From positions 16,501 to 80,500 of the forward strand of contig CAZKAD010000002.1 of assembly GCA_964550845.1 (NCBI GenBank): a stretch of 64,000 nucleotides of DNA, given 5' to 3'. This stretch comes from CAYTKU01 sp964550845 (GTDB lineage: Bacteria; Patescibacteriota; Patescibacteriia; Magasanikbacterales; UBA922). Positions 7,132 to 16,877 of the stretch are shown in pieces. The notes under the pieces are model-generated. The model worked only from the letters and a program-made list of their open reading frames with translations, made no database searches and was not told the DNA's origin. Both the position numbers and the translations under genes were made by a program. Numbering within the stretch: position 1 is the stretch's first letter; each line of letters opens with the position of its first letter.

Positions 7132-9975
7132 ATGGACTCGGTACTCTCAGCCTTTATCCAAGCTCATCGAGCCGATGATCGTGAGACCCATTACAATTTC
7201 GTTAGCACTCTTCGACCAAAAGGACGTTACCTTTTTGATCGTGCTCAACTCGAAGAATTAATGAAATTGTATTGTAAGAGGCTAAATGATATTCCCAATA
7301 TGATGTCCGGATTGGGAGAAATGCCTCAAGAGTATTCCATGTTAGTTGTTGATGCAGATATTAAGAAAACATTACTCGAACTTGAAGAAAAGTACAAGAC
7401 GGATAATGAAGGAAAAAATGTCATTCCTTTTAAACAAGTCGATGAAAAAGGAATGATTACATACAATTATCTTCCCCCTATTTATACAGAACTTCAAGTT
7501 CGACAAGTAATTGCCGCTTATCAATTTGTAATGCAACAATTGACTCGTGATTTTGAGAACAATTATGCAATTTGTATTTTGCTTGAGAAGAAACCTTATA
7601 TTAGTGATGATTATCTGAAATCAGGTTTTCATTTAGCTTTCATTAACTACTTTTGTGAAAAGTCTATGATGGATACTTATCTTATCCCTCGTGTTGTAGA
7701 TAAAGTTAATGAAATGCGAATTTTCCATAGTCTTGGATTTGGAACTTCAAGTGATGTGTTAGATATTTCGAAGAAGATGCACCATTCGAAGCCGTGGATG
7801 ATGTATGGATCAAGGAAAAACGAATATTCTGGATTTTATCAAGTGACTCGAGCCTTTGGAATGAATGGTGTTGAAATATCTCTCGATGAAGCTTTTCGAG
7901 GATATCAACTCTTCGATCATTATCAAAGACCGATTGATATTTCTCAAAACCGAGCTTACCATTATCCAAGAATTTTTAGCGTCAATCCAACTTATCGGAA
8001 AGTAGTTGAAATAGCTCCTACCTTTGACCCCCGGGACGTTGGTGTTGAAGTTTATCAAGACAAGAAGAATAGTAATCAGAAACCCGATCTTGACTATGAA
8101 GAGAGAATGAAATTGGCTCGCGAGCTTGTCCCATTGTTGAGTGCTGAACGGGCTGAAAATCATGATTTATGGATAGAAGTTGGTTGGGTATTGAAATCAA
8201 TTAGTGAAGGTTCAGAGGAAGGATTGCAATTATGGAACGAATTTTCAATGAATTGTCCTGAGAAGTTTAATGATGCAGATAATATGAGGCGTTGGGCCAA
8301 AATGTACATCGGAAACTTTAAAATTGGTCGACTGAAACAATTTGCCAAAGAAGATTCTCCTGAGGAGTATCGCGCATTGATGAGCACTCGTTTTGAAGCC
8401 CGAATGGATGAAGCCAGTATGTCAAGAACTCATAACGACTTAGCCAAAGCTTTGTATGAACAATATTCCGAAGAGTTTGTTTGCGTATCAAAGAAAAAGA
8501 ACCTTTGGTTTCAGTATCGAGATCATCATTGGATGCCATGCGAAGAGGGAATTGAACTGAGTAAGAAAATTTCTGATGATCTGGCACAAGAGTACTACAA
8601 AAAGAGTGGCGAGTTTCTCGATAATTCAAATAATATCGGAAATGAGGGCAAAAACAAAGATATTATGGCGAAATTCAAAATGGTCAGCGATTTAATCATT
8701 AAGTTGAAAACCAATTCATTTAAGAATTCAATTATGAAGGAATGCGCTGAAGTCTTTTATGATCGAGAATTTCTTCGTAAACTTGGTCAAAACAAATATT
8801 TAATTGGGCTCAAGAATGGAGTCTACGATTTGAAAGAACATAAATTCCGTGAAGGGAGAGCCGATGATTATATTTACCATCAATTGCCGATTTATTTTCG
8901 AGAATATAATGAAAATGATCCATGGGTGATTGAAACTCAAACGTTCTTTGAAAAAGTTATAGTCGATGATCAACTTCGAGATTATTTCCTTGATCGAATG
9001 GCCGAAGTATTGATTGGTGGCAACAAACGTAAACATGTCTATTTCTGGACCGGAAGAGGTAATGCTGGTAAATCTATGACTATGGAACTGTTTTCGAAGA
9101 TGTTGGGCGAATATTGCAAAGAAGTGCCAAATTCTCTTTTTGTCGGAGATAAACCCAAAACAGGTCAAGCCTGCCCTGAACTTGCCAGAACTGATAAAGG
9201 TGTTCGACTCGTTTGTACACAAGAACCAAATAAGAAAGATCGAATCAATACTGGAGCGATTAAGGAATATTCGGGTAACGATCGTATCTTTGTTCGAGGT
9301 TTGTATGAAGATGGTGGAGAAATGCTCCCTCTATTTAAGATGGTCATGATTTGTAATGATCTTCCTGAAGTCACCAATAATGATCTTGCTTTTTGGAATC
9401 GAGTTCGTGTGATTGAGTTTGGGAGTAAATTTGCTTACAATGCACCAGTTTCCGAAGACGAACAATTTGAAAAGAGAATCTTTCCAAGAGATGATTTATT
9501 GGGTGAAAAATTTGAGCATATGGTCGAACCTTTATTTTGGATGCTTGTTCAACGATTGAAGAAGATTCCGATTAAGATCAAAGAGCCTGCTTGTGTCACT
9601 GATGCAGGTGAAAAATATCGACGATCTCAAGATGTCTACAGTAAGTTTATTGATGAACGTATCATTGTCGATGAAAAAGGAACAGTCAATATTAATGAAA
9701 TGTATGTTTCATTCAAAGATTGGCATAAATCAACCTACAATAGCGGTCGACCTTTGCCATCCAAAGATGACATGTTTTCAAATATTGCTGACATGTGGGG
9801 AAATGCGATTAAGTTTTCTTGGCCTGGATATCGACTTCGACAAGAAAAAGATGACATTGCCGAAGGAAAAGCTGAAAAACATACTTCGTTTGACTTATCG
9901 AAACAGTTGGGTAAAGTACTTGGTATGCCAAATGGAATTGGAATGGTTAATCCACTTGCGACTCAACAAGCGTAA
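7132..9975 (+). CDS. D5-like primase-helicase (replicative)
   Basis: 947 aa. The N-terminal third is the primase-type region typical of viral D5 proteins (VVDADIKK near residue 73; DDYLKSGFHLAF near 162). The C-terminal half is a superfamily 3 helicase: Walker A GRGNAGKS at residues 641-648, then GVRLVCTQEP and GNDRIFVRGLYEDGG, with the sensor strand FKMVMICNDLPEV and arginine-finger region FWNRVRVIEFG. These proteins combine primase and hexameric helicase activity in viral DNA replication. Length matches the 800-1000 aa usual for the family. Divergent from the structural-protein gene; a hairpin follows the stop. Confidence 0.95.
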   Translation: MDSVLSAFIQAHRADDRETHYNFVSTLRPKGRYLFDRAQLEELMKLYCKRLNDIPNMMSGLGEMPQEYSMLVVDADIKKTLLELEEKYKTDNEGKNVIPFKQVDEKGMITYNYLPPIYTELQVRQVIAAYQFVMQQLTRDFENNYAICILLEKKPYISDDYLKSGFHLAFINYFCEKSMMDTYLIPRVVDKVNEMRIFHSLGFGTSSDVLDISKKMHHSKPWMMYGSRKNEYSGFYQVTRAFGMNGVEISLDEAFRGYQLFDHYQRPIDISQNRAYHYPRIFSVNPTYRKVVEIAPTFDPRDVGVEVYQDKKNSNQKPDLDYEERMKLARELVPLLSAERAENHDLWIEVGWVLKSISEGSEEGLQLWNEFSMNCPEKFNDADNMRRWAKMYIGNFKIGRLKQFAKEDSPEEYRALMSTRFEARMDEASMSRTHNDLAKALYEQYSEEFVCVSKKKNLWFQYRDHHWMPCEEGIELSKKISDDLAQEYYKKSGEFLDNSNNIGNEGKNKDIMAKFKMVSDLIIKLKTNSFKNSIMKECAEVFYDREFLRKLGQNKYLIGLKNGVYDLKEHKFREGRADDYIYHQLPIYFREYNENDPWVIETQTFFEKVIVDDQLRDYFLDRMAEVLIGGNKRKHVYFWTGRGNAGKSMTMELFSKMLGEYCKEVPNSLFVGDKPKTGQACPELARTDKGVRLVCTQEPNKKDRINTGAIKEYSGNDRIFVRGLYEDGGEMLPLFKMVMICNDLPEVTNNDLAFWNRVRVIEFGSKFAYNAPVSEDEQFEKRIFPRDDLLGEKFEHMVEPLFWMLVQRLKKIPIKIKEPACVTDAGEKYRRSQDVYSKFIDERIIVDEKGTVNINEMYVSFKDWHKSTYNSGRPLPSKDDMFSNIADMWGNAIKFSWPGYRLRQEKDDIAEGKAEKHTSFDLSKQLGKVLGMPNGIGMVNPLATQQA

Positions 9976-9984
9976 AGTATTTTC

Positions 9985-10000
9985 TCTCCTCGAAAGGAGA
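9985..10000. terminator. Gene-junction hairpin, CGAA loop
   Basis: TCTCCT-CGAA-AGGAGA is 9 bases after the D5 stop and just before the stop of the convergent small gene. Confidence 0.55.
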
Positions 10001-10005
10001 TAAAA

Positions 10006-10305
10006 TTATTCACTGAGTTGTTCATAAATGTTCCAAATAACCTCTTTCGTGTTACCATTAGGAACATCAATATCAATAGTCATCATTTCGATGCTAACGC
10101 TGCTAGAATAGCGAATTCTGACTTTTGAATAATCGGTTGGATGTTCATAAGCAGAATTAAAATCATCTTTCCGAATCACTAGTTGATTAGCACAGTTCAG
10201 AAATTTGCTTCTTAATTGAGAAGATGTCATATCTTTTTTCTCTTCATCCGAATTTTCCCACGTTCGTTTTATAAATTCTTGTGTTTCTTCCCATCCTTTG
10301 GGCAT
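10006..10305 (-). CDS. Hypothetical protein with homopolymer at 5' end
   Basis: 99 aa from the ATG at 10305 (MPKGWEETQEF). The body is mixed alpha/beta, with EEKKDMTSSQLRSKF and a C-terminal beta-hairpin plus helix; no domain is recognised. Upstream, another frame starts at the ATG at 10381 and reads MSNPETSAPETSAFKIFEKG into a run of nine G (minus strand). With eight G instead of nine the two frames would join into one protein of about 124 aa starting at 10381. Either the run is variable or miscounted, or the downstream ATG is used. Confidence 0.65.
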   Translation of the reverse strand: MPKGWEETQEFIKRTWENSDEEKKDMTSSQLRSKFLNCANQLVIRKDDFNSAYEHPTDYSKVRIRYSSSVSIEMMTIDIDVPNGNTKEVIWNIYEQLSE

Positions 10306-10405
10306 TAGAGCACCCACCCCCCCCCTTTTCAAAAATCTTAAAAGCAGAAGTCTCAGGAGCAGAAGTCTCAGGATTTGACATTGTTAATTCAATTCTTATT
10401 TTTAA

Positions 10406-10441
10406 TTTTAGTCTTTTTGTTTTAATTCAAAAAGACTAAAA
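10406..10441. terminator. Strong hairpin after RPB2 gene, 14-bp stem
   Basis: Perfect inverted repeat TTTTAGTCTTTTTG / CAAAAAGACTAAAA with an 8-base loop, downstream of the RPB2 stop on the minus strand. It is one of the longest stems in the window and lies beside a second hairpin at 10457-10470. Confidence 0.65.
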
Positions 10442-10456
10442 TTCAATCAATTTTCG

Positions 10457-10470
10457 TTCCTCGAGAGGAA
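10457..10470. terminator. Gene-junction hairpin, CGAG loop
   Basis: TTCCT-CGAG-AGGAA lies 8 bases beyond the RPB2 stop codon, between it and the larger hairpin. Confidence 0.5.
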
Positions 10471-10477
10471 AGAAAAA

Positions 10478-13400
10478 TTAATTCATTGCGCTGTCTTCAA
10501 GTGGATCTTCAATTGGTTCAGTTTCAACCTTCAAATCAATACCCATTGCGCGAACATACTCCGAAAGCAATTTGAAAGGGTAAGGAATTTTGACTGGATT
10601 TAACTCCGCATTGAGACATTTACATTTTTTGATTTGTGAATAAGTTCCACAAACGCTGCAAACTTTGGTTTCATATTTATCACTGCTTTCCAACATTCTT
10701 TCATTTAGCGCAAAGGCAGCACCATGAGAATTTAGAGCATCATCTTCCATTTGTCCGAAACGAATGGCCGCTTGATCGGGACCGTTCTTTCGCCCTGAAT
10801 TTACAGGTTGTCCAGTTACAAACTTCTTTGGTCCAAGAGACTGAGCTGAAAGCTTATCTTGAATAAAATGAGTCAATGCTCGATAATAAGTCGGACCAAT
10901 AAAGATGGAACAAGGTAATAATTCGCCTGTTCTTCCACAAATCATCATTTCGTCTCCATGACGTTGAAAACCATGTTGAACTAGTTTTGAGCCAACCATA
11001 TCGATGTAATTCTTCATATAACTTTTATCTTCTGAAAAAGAAGGAGATCCATCGTAGTTTTCTCCTGTACACAAGGAAGCTTTGCCGCACACCGTCTCAA
11101 TTAATTGACCAATTGTCATACGAGACGGAATACAATGCGGATTAATGATAATATCAGGTCGGATCCCTTCACTTTTACCATCAGCGCAAAATGGAAGGTC
11201 AACTTCTGACATGATCATTCCAAGTGTACCTTTTTGTGCATGAACACTGGCAAATTTCGAACCCATTAACGGATTGCGAATAAAACCAAGTCTAACTTTG
11301 ACTAATTTGGCGCCTTCTGAACTTGTAGTGATTAGAATATCATCAACAAATCCTTCTTCTTCAAGACGATGTACAACTGAAATATCATGTCGTTGTTTTG
11401 GTTTGCCTTTCTCTTCCTTTTCTTCAATTTTACGAATCAAAACGTCACCTTTACAAACAGTTGAACCTTTACGAATAATTCCGTTTGGACCAAGTTTGAG
11501 ATAATTGTAGTTTCGATTAATAGTTTCAATTGGATTAAGAAGATCAACAGGGCAAATTTTCTTTGCAAGCTCTTCAACTTCTGTGATCACCTTGTAGACG
11601 GTTGAAACAAATAAACCTCGTTGAATTGAAGCTTTGTTCATGACGATACTATCCTCAACATTCCAACCTTGACTCATAATCGCCACAATCGCGTTGATAC
11701 CAGATGGTAACTCGTTGTAACCGAGATATTCACTCATTTTGGTACTAATCAAAGCTCGTTGAGGATAATGTAATTGATAGGAAGTTGTTTCGAAACGGGT
11801 CAAAAACATAGTTGACCAAATTCCAACAGCTTGTTTAGTCATTGAAGCCGAATAGATATTACGAGGACCTTGATTATGATTGAGAAAAGGCACTATGCTA
11901 CAACAAACTCCAAGAATAGTACATGGATGAATTTCACAATAGTGAGTCTTTTCATCAACTTGACCTGGATAAAGAGCCAAATTTGATGTTTGTTCTTCGA
12001 GTTTATCGACATAGACTATTTTACCTTCACGAAGAAGATCATACCACGTTTTTCCAGAGACTTCTTGATCACTTTTAATCAGAAGCTCTCCATTTTCACA
12101 TGCAAATAGTGGACGCATACAACGACCACCATCTGTATAACAATGAAACTCTTTGATTTTTTCTTGATAAGAGAGACTGATTTCTCCATGAAAGAGGCTA
12201 TCTCGACGAGCTTTCTTTAGCTTATTTAATAGCTGATGAGGTTTTTCTGAAACTCCAATCAGCGCGCCATTCAAAAATACTTTAGCTTGGTGACAATTTT
12301 CAAATGACATTTGTTGATCGAATTCATCAACGTTCATTCGTATTAGAACTGCAACCAAGGGTTGTTCTGAAACTGGTGTTGTAATATGGGCCAGAATAGC
12401 GAGATTTTTAATAATACCTGCTTTTTCACCCTCTGGAGTTTCAGAGGGATCTGTGATACCCCACTGACTGTTATGCAACAGACGAATATCTACTGCAGTT
12501 GATTTTGAACTACAAGTTGCCGATGATCTTCGAGTGTGAGAAATCGCTGACATATGGTTTTTCAATACCATTGCTTGGCAAATACCTTCGGCTGTATAAC
12601 CTGTTCCCGGAACACCCCAATTACCCGTGCTCATTGCATTATGAATTGATTTACTCAGACTTTCATCAGTGGTAAACTTCTCATAAGCAGCAGGATGAAA
12701 ATTTAGTTCTTTAACCATTCTTTCATTGTAATACTTTTCAAACAATGGTCGAAAAAGCATTTCGAGCAAAGGTCCATCAGTATCAAACTTTCGATTTGCA
12801 AAGTTGTCGCGGTCATCTTTAGGCAATCTGCCCAAAAAGGCAAGAATTACTTTGCGAATCATATAAGCAAGATAAAAGGGACGAAGTTTAATTGGAACAT
12901 GAGCCAACACTAAACACTGAAACAACTCTCGAAGAAAATCTTGATGCTTATCACTGGTTACGTTTGGATTAATATTTCCGATCAGAATCTGATAAATATC
13001 TCTTTTTTGTGCATTGAATGTATTGATCATCTGACGAATACAATCTTGTACTTGATAGTCTTGTGAATCATCGCAAATCATCAAACTCATTTTCTGAGTT
13101 GTATCTTCCTCAAATTTCCACAGTCCGGTATAGAAACCAAGCGTGTGAAAAAATACTCCAATTGGAATATCATTACTGAATGAAGGTACAGAAGTGACAA
13201 TTGTTTTGTCTGCTTTAACTTTTAAACTCAAAATATAAGGTTTTGTATTGTTGATGACTACAGATCTAACTTCAATCATTGCTGTAAAAGATGTTGGTGG
13301 AGGACGGATAAAGTCTCGATTGTAAGGATCTCGTTCTCGTACAATTGTACAACGATGATTTCCATTGATAATATAATATCCTCCTTTGTCGTATTCACAT

Positions 13401-14053
13401 TCTCCGAGTTTTGCAAGCTCTTCTTCAGTCTTTCCTGATAGATGGCAAAATTTACTTTTGAGCATCAATGGAATTGTGAAGATTTTTTGAGCCGGGAAAA
13501 CCTGACGGCCGACATGCGCATGAGATTGGAGATAAACATCTCTTGTGACATCTGCATGAACCGAGAGAAGATAACTCATATTTCTCTGTCGACATTGATC
13601 TGGTGTCAATGCTGGGGAAAAGAAATAGGCATTACCAAGCTTATAACTGTAGATTTGTTGAGTCTTTGAGTCATAGACTTGAATTGGTTTGGTTTGTTGA
13701 ATCACGTTTCGAACAGTATTTTCAAGGAAGTAATCGTATGATTCAATCTTTGAAAACATGAGTCCTCGATCACGAAAGAAGAGTTTGATGACTTTCCAAA
13801 CATCAAGAATATCATTCTCTTGTTTAGGCGATTTTTCAAACTTTTCAATTGTAGGTTCGAGTGAAAGTCCTTCAAATTGAAGAGACAGTTCTTTCTCTTC
13901 AATTTGATTGTCTTCGAAATCAAATGAATTGCCGTTTTCGCTGTTCATTTCGGGATGTTTTTTCGAGAGTTTTTGCCTTTTTTCATCAATTTTTTTGCCT
14001 ATAACTATACCTTGAAAAGTTGTACAAATATCTGTTTTAGGGTTACTACCCAT
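10478..14053 (-). CDS. RPB2: RNA polymerase second-largest subunit (RPB2)
   Basis: 1191 aa from the ATG at 14053. Diagnostic blocks appear in order: WGITDPSETPEGEKAGI, SQGWNVEDSIVMNKAS, SKFASVHAQKGTLG, RPDIIINPHCIPSRMTIGQL, IRFGQMEDDAL, then the C-terminal SHGAAFALNERMLESSD and a zinc-ribbon CSVCGTYSQIKKCKC. This is the beta-like subunit that forms one side of the active cleft and of nascent-RNA binding. Length matches eukaryotic and viral RPB2. It is divergent from the thioredoxin-like gene, with the RPB1 C-terminal gene next beyond. Two hairpins follow the stop. Confidence 0.97.
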   Translation of the reverse strand: MGSNPKTDICTTFQGIVIGKKIDEKRQKLSKKHPEMNSENGNSFDFEDNQIEEKELSLQFEGLSLEPTIEKFEKSPKQENDILDVWKVIKLFFRDRGLMFSKIESYDYFLENTVRNVIQQTKPIQVYDSKTQQIYSYKLGNAYFFSPALTPDQCRQRNMSYLLSVHADVTRDVYLQSHAHVGRQVFPAQKIFTIPLMLKSKFCHLSGKTEEELAKLGECEYDKGGYYIINGNHRCTIVRERDPYNRDFIRPPPTSFTAMIEVRSVVINNTKPYILSLKVKADKTIVTSVPSFSNDIPIGVFFHTLGFYTGLWKFEEDTTQKMSLMICDDSQDYQVQDCIRQMINTFNAQKRDIYQILIGNINPNVTSDKHQDFLRELFQCLVLAHVPIKLRPFYLAYMIRKVILAFLGRLPKDDRDNFANRKFDTDGPLLEMLFRPLFEKYYNERMVKELNFHPAAYEKFTTDESLSKSIHNAMSTGNWGVPGTGYTAEGICQAMVLKNHMSAISHTRRSSATCSSKSTAVDIRLLHNSQWGITDPSETPEGEKAGIIKNLAILAHITTPVSEQPLVAVLIRMNVDEFDQQMSFENCHQAKVFLNGALIGVSEKPHQLLNKLKKARRDSLFHGEISLSYQEKIKEFHCYTDGGRCMRPLFACENGELLIKSDQEVSGKTWYDLLREGKIVYVDKLEEQTSNLALYPGQVDEKTHYCEIHPCTILGVCCSIVPFLNHNQGPRNIYSASMTKQAVGIWSTMFLTRFETTSYQLHYPQRALISTKMSEYLGYNELPSGINAIVAIMSQGWNVEDSIVMNKASIQRGLFVSTVYKVITEVEELAKKICPVDLLNPIETINRNYNYLKLGPNGIIRKGSTVCKGDVLIRKIEEKEEKGKPKQRHDISVVHRLEEEGFVDDILITTSSEGAKLVKVRLGFIRNPLMGSKFASVHAQKGTLGMIMSEVDLPFCADGKSEGIRPDIIINPHCIPSRMTIGQLIETVCGKASLCTGENYDGSPSFSEDKSYMKNYIDMVGSKLVQHGFQRHGDEMMICGRTGELLPCSIFIGPTYYRALTHFIQDKLSAQSLGPKKFVTGQPVNSGRKNGPDQAAIRFGQMEDDALNSHGAAFALNERMLESSDKYETKVCSVCGTYSQIKKCKCLNAELNPVKIPYPFKLLSEYVRAMGIDLKVETEPIEDPLEDSAMN

Positions 14054-14130
14054 CAAATTTTTTTACCGACAAATCGATGCAAATAATTGATAAAAAATTA
14101 TTTTAAAAAAATCATCCCTCTCGGAAAGAG

Positions 14131-14541
14131 ATGGAAGATCAGTTTCTCAAAATTCCACATATCCGAACAGAAAACATTGTTCAGGGCAATATTTATTCGT
14201 CTTCTAAACAATTACAAGGAAAAGCAATCTTTTTTGCTATCTACTCAGATAGATGTGGTCATTGTGTAAAGATGAAGCCGGAATATATTAAATTGGCTCA
14301 GGAATTGAATCGGAATGATTCAAAAGTTGTGATCGCAGCACTTAACTCGAACGGTTTGCCAAATGAGCCTGAACAAAAGGCGGCGCTTGATATGATGATT
14401 TCGGTTTTGAAGGCAAATGGAATTGAATTCGGAGGATTTCCTACCTTTATCCTCTTCCGTTCTGGTAAATTTCAAGAATATAACGGTTCTCGTGATGTAA
14501 AAGGATTCAAACAATTTCTCAATCAGTCTAGATTGTTGTAA
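14131..14541 (+). CDS. Thioredoxin/PDI-like protein (CGHC)
   Basis: 136 aa. The active site is SDRCGHCVKMKPEY near residues 45-58, with CGHC as in protein disulfide isomerases. GGFPTFILFRSGKFQEYNG supplies the cis-proline loop and following strands of the thioredoxin fold. No signal peptide is visible, so it probably acts in the cytoplasmic virus factory. It may be part of the viral disulfide relay together with the Erv1-like oxidase at 60.6 kb (inference). The ATG comes directly after a small hairpin CTCTC-GGAAA-GAG. The RPB1 C-terminal gene starts 42 bp downstream. Confidence 0.9.
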   Translation: MEDQFLKIPHIRTENIVQGNIYSSSKQLQGKAIFFAIYSDRCGHCVKMKPEYIKLAQELNRNDSKVVIAALNSNGLPNEPEQKAALDMMISVLKANGIEFGGFPTFILFRSGKFQEYNGSRDVKGFKQFLNQSRLL

Positions 14542-14583
14542 AAAAATTGAAACTTCTTTGTTTGGATAATTGAAAAAATATCC

Positions 14584-15942
14584 ATGAAGAGATACCTCAC
14601 GAATGAGGAAAAAGAAGACTTCATTCAAAGTCTTCCTGTACCATCATTTTTTAAAGCCGAGATTCGTGCTCATCACCTAAAAAAAGTTAGAGATATGTTT
14701 TTTCCACAACTTGAAAGAAAAGTGTATCCCGAAACTATCCCTAAAATCAAAGAGACGATATGTAAGATTTATTTTCGTTCTCTGGCTGAACCTGGTAGTC
14801 CAGTTGGTCTTTGGGCGAGTCAGACCATGGAAACTTTGACTCAAAACAATTTGAGTTCTTTTCATACATCAGGTTTAGAAAAAAATATTTCAGCAGGTCT
14901 CTCTCGAATTACTGAATTGTATAACGTCAGTCAATCGCCAAAAATTGTCAGCTTTCATTTCGTTCCTCGGCAAAAGTTTTCTTCTGTTAAAGAGCTTAAA
15001 AAGAATATTCGACTTCCATCAGTCTTTTTTCGAGATCTAATTCGAAGACCTGTGATTCAAAAGCAGAAACCGGAAGCTTGGGAACATCAATTTGCATTTT
15101 TGTTTGAACAACCGATTCAAACTGAAGAATGGAGTGCAACCTTTTATCTTGATACCATTTTAATGATCAAAAACGGATTGTCTCTGGAATATATTGTAAA
15201 TAAAATTGCTTCTCAAATTGGATCTCTCCAATTTCGATTTCGCCCTCATGTTAACCCCCCAGTCTTGAAAGTCATTGTTGATACAAGTAATCTCGAGACA
15301 AATGCACAGTTTAGCTTAGGAAAATCGGTTGAAGAAGAATATATTTACAAGATCGTATTAGCAAATTTAGAAAAGATTCATATCTCCGGAGTTCCTGGCG
15401 TTGAAGCTGCATATTTCAAAGAAACGAATGGTGAATGGTCATATGAAGGTAATGGAGGATCTTTGATTTCACTCTTATCACATCAAGATGCAGATCCCTA
15501 TCAAACGAAAAACGATAATATGTGGGACATTTTCGATTGTCTCGGAGTTGAGGCAACAACACAATTTTTAGTTGAAGAATTGACACGAGTAATGTGTGAA
15601 AACGATTCTTTTATTCACCCTGCACATATTTCATTGATTGCAAGAAATATTACACAAGATGGATATCCAATGGCAATTAATCGTCATGGTATGACGCTTG
15701 AAAGATATCAACCGTTGTCGAAGATTTCATTTGAGGAATTTATCAAAAACTTGGTACAATCTGTCTATCAATCTGAAGTTGATCGTACAGCAACGATTGA
15801 TGCTTGTGTCATGACAGGTAAAATTCCTCCAGTTGGAACAGGTATGTCAAAGATATACGTTGATGTTGGTAAACTTGAGAAAGAAATTCAAATAAATAAG
15901 GTTGTAAGTTCATCCGAGTCTCAACAATTAATGTACTTCTAA
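14584..15942 (+). CDS. RPB1: RNA polymerase largest subunit, C-terminal part
   Basis: 452 aa covering only the C-terminal third of RPB1. It begins just before the trigger-loop region (SQTMETLTQNNLSSFHTSG, which aligns to the universal TQMTLNTFHxAG block). It continues through LSRITELYNVSQSPKIVSF and LIARNITQDGYPMAINRHGM (jaw/clamp) and ends with GKIPPVGTGMSKIYVDV. The N-terminal part with the catalytic NADFDGD Mg site is absent from this window. It has its own ATG and upstream gene, so the subunit is encoded in pieces, as in archaeal A'/A''. No heptad tail. The stop codon lies within a hairpin-linker repeat (TAACCAGTCTT). Confidence 0.92.
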   Translation: MKRYLTNEEKEDFIQSLPVPSFFKAEIRAHHLKKVRDMFFPQLERKVYPETIPKIKETICKIYFRSLAEPGSPVGLWASQTMETLTQNNLSSFHTSGLEKNISAGLSRITELYNVSQSPKIVSFHFVPRQKFSSVKELKKNIRLPSVFFRDLIRRPVIQKQKPEAWEHQFAFLFEQPIQTEEWSATFYLDTILMIKNGLSLEYIVNKIASQIGSLQFRFRPHVNPPVLKVIVDTSNLETNAQFSLGKSVEEEYIYKIVLANLEKIHISGVPGVEAAYFKETNGEWSYEGNGGSLISLLSHQDADPYQTKNDNMWDIFDCLGVEATTQFLVEELTRVMCENDSFIHPAHISLIARNITQDGYPMAINRHGMTLERYQPLSKISFEEFIKNLVQSVYQSEVDRTATIDACVMTGKIPPVGTGMSKIYVDVGKLEKEIQINKVVSSSESQQLMYF

Positions 15943-15976
15943 CCAGTCTTAAAGAGACGTTTAAAACATTGAAAAT

Positions 15977-16000
15977 TATCTCTCTTTTCGAAGAGAGATA
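15977..16000. terminator. Gene-junction hairpin, 10-bp stem, TTCG loop
   Basis: Perfect TATCTCTCTT-TTCG-AAGAGAGATA, 35 bases after the RPB1 C-terminal stop. The 5' stem arm is identical to that of the hairpin at 16852 but the loop differs (CGAA there). Confidence 0.65.
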
Positions 16001-16122
16001 ATAAATTTGACCTGGATATAAAGATTATTCAATAAAATTATTGTGTAAATGTATTTGTTGCGGGAAATATTTAGGGGCAAAATCATGATGATTTGTATTT
16101 AAAAATAATTGTTATTTTAAAA

Positions 16123-16794
16123 ATGGCCGAAGAGAAAATAAATATAATGAATATAACAAAAGGTCTCCATTTTGACGAAGGCTATATCAACTGGCAATTA
16201 AATAGGGTACTTTTTCTCATTAATTTAATGGGACGTGATTTCTTTCAGGGAAAGAAAATGCTCGAGCTCGGATCTTATCAAGGTGGAATTACTCAAATGT
16301 TTCATAATTTAGGAGCGAATATAACTGGTGTAGAGGGATCAAAGAAAAATTTGGAGTTTGCTAGAACTAAATATCCGCATCTGACATTTATCGAAGGAGA
16401 TTGTGATGATACAACTTGGAGATATGACGAAAAATATGATATCATTATTCATTGGGGATTATTGTATCATCTTAAAACTCCCAAAGAATCGATATTGAAT
16501 TGTATAGCCCATTGTGATATTTTATGTTTAAAGACTCTTGTTATTGATAAAACTATTCAAGAAGTTAATTTTGTTAATGAAGACAATGTTCATAAGCCGG
16601 ATCAGGCACTGAACGGTACGGGATCTCGTCCCACAGCATCCTATATCGAACAAATATTGACAGATTCTGGAACTATGTGGACACGTTATGATAATACAGA
16701 ACTTAATTCCAAATATCAACCTTGTTATTCAGCTGCTGACAAAAATACCGGTGGTACATATAGACGCTTTTGGGTAGTACACACACGTAAGTAA
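16123..16794 (+). CDS. Class I SAM-dependent methyltransferase
   Basis: 223 aa from the ATG at 16123; the frame extends 10 codons upstream only through a TTG. Motif I is KMLELGSYQGGITQMF, followed by TGVEGSKKNLEFARTKYP (acidic residue that holds SAM ribose), FIEGDCDD and YDIIIHWGLLYHLKTP (motif IV). These define a Rossmann-fold methyltransferase of the small-molecule or sugar-modifying type. The substrate cannot be read from sequence. About 180 bp of gene-free AT-rich DNA with one hairpin precedes it. No cap-methyltransferase signature was noticed. Confidence 0.88.
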   Translation: MAEEKINIMNITKGLHFDEGYINWQLNRVLFLINLMGRDFFQGKKMLELGSYQGGITQMFHNLGANITGVEGSKKNLEFARTKYPHLTFIEGDCDDTTWRYDEKYDIIIHWGLLYHLKTPKESILNCIAHCDILCLKTLVIDKTIQEVNFVNEDNVHKPDQALNGTGSRPTASYIEQILTDSGTMWTRYDNTELNSKYQPCYSAADKNTGGTYRRFWVVHTRK

Positions 16795-16851
16795 CAATCC
16801 AAAGGGATGTTTAACCGCTTTGACTGATATAATAATCTCGAAAAAATGATC

Positions 16852-16875
16852 TATCTCTCTTCGAAAAGAGAGATA
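16852..16875. terminator. Gene-junction hairpin, 10-bp stem, CGAA loop
   Basis: Perfect TATCTCTCTT-CGAA-AAGAGAGATA. Only two bases separate the stem from the ATG at 16878, so the same element can be the 3' signal of one gene and the leader of the next. Confidence 0.6.
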
Positions 16876-16877
16876 AA

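Noticed and set aside
7706..9377. Minus-strand frames within the D5 gene
   Set aside because: Shadows of a long, clearly coding plus-strand gene.
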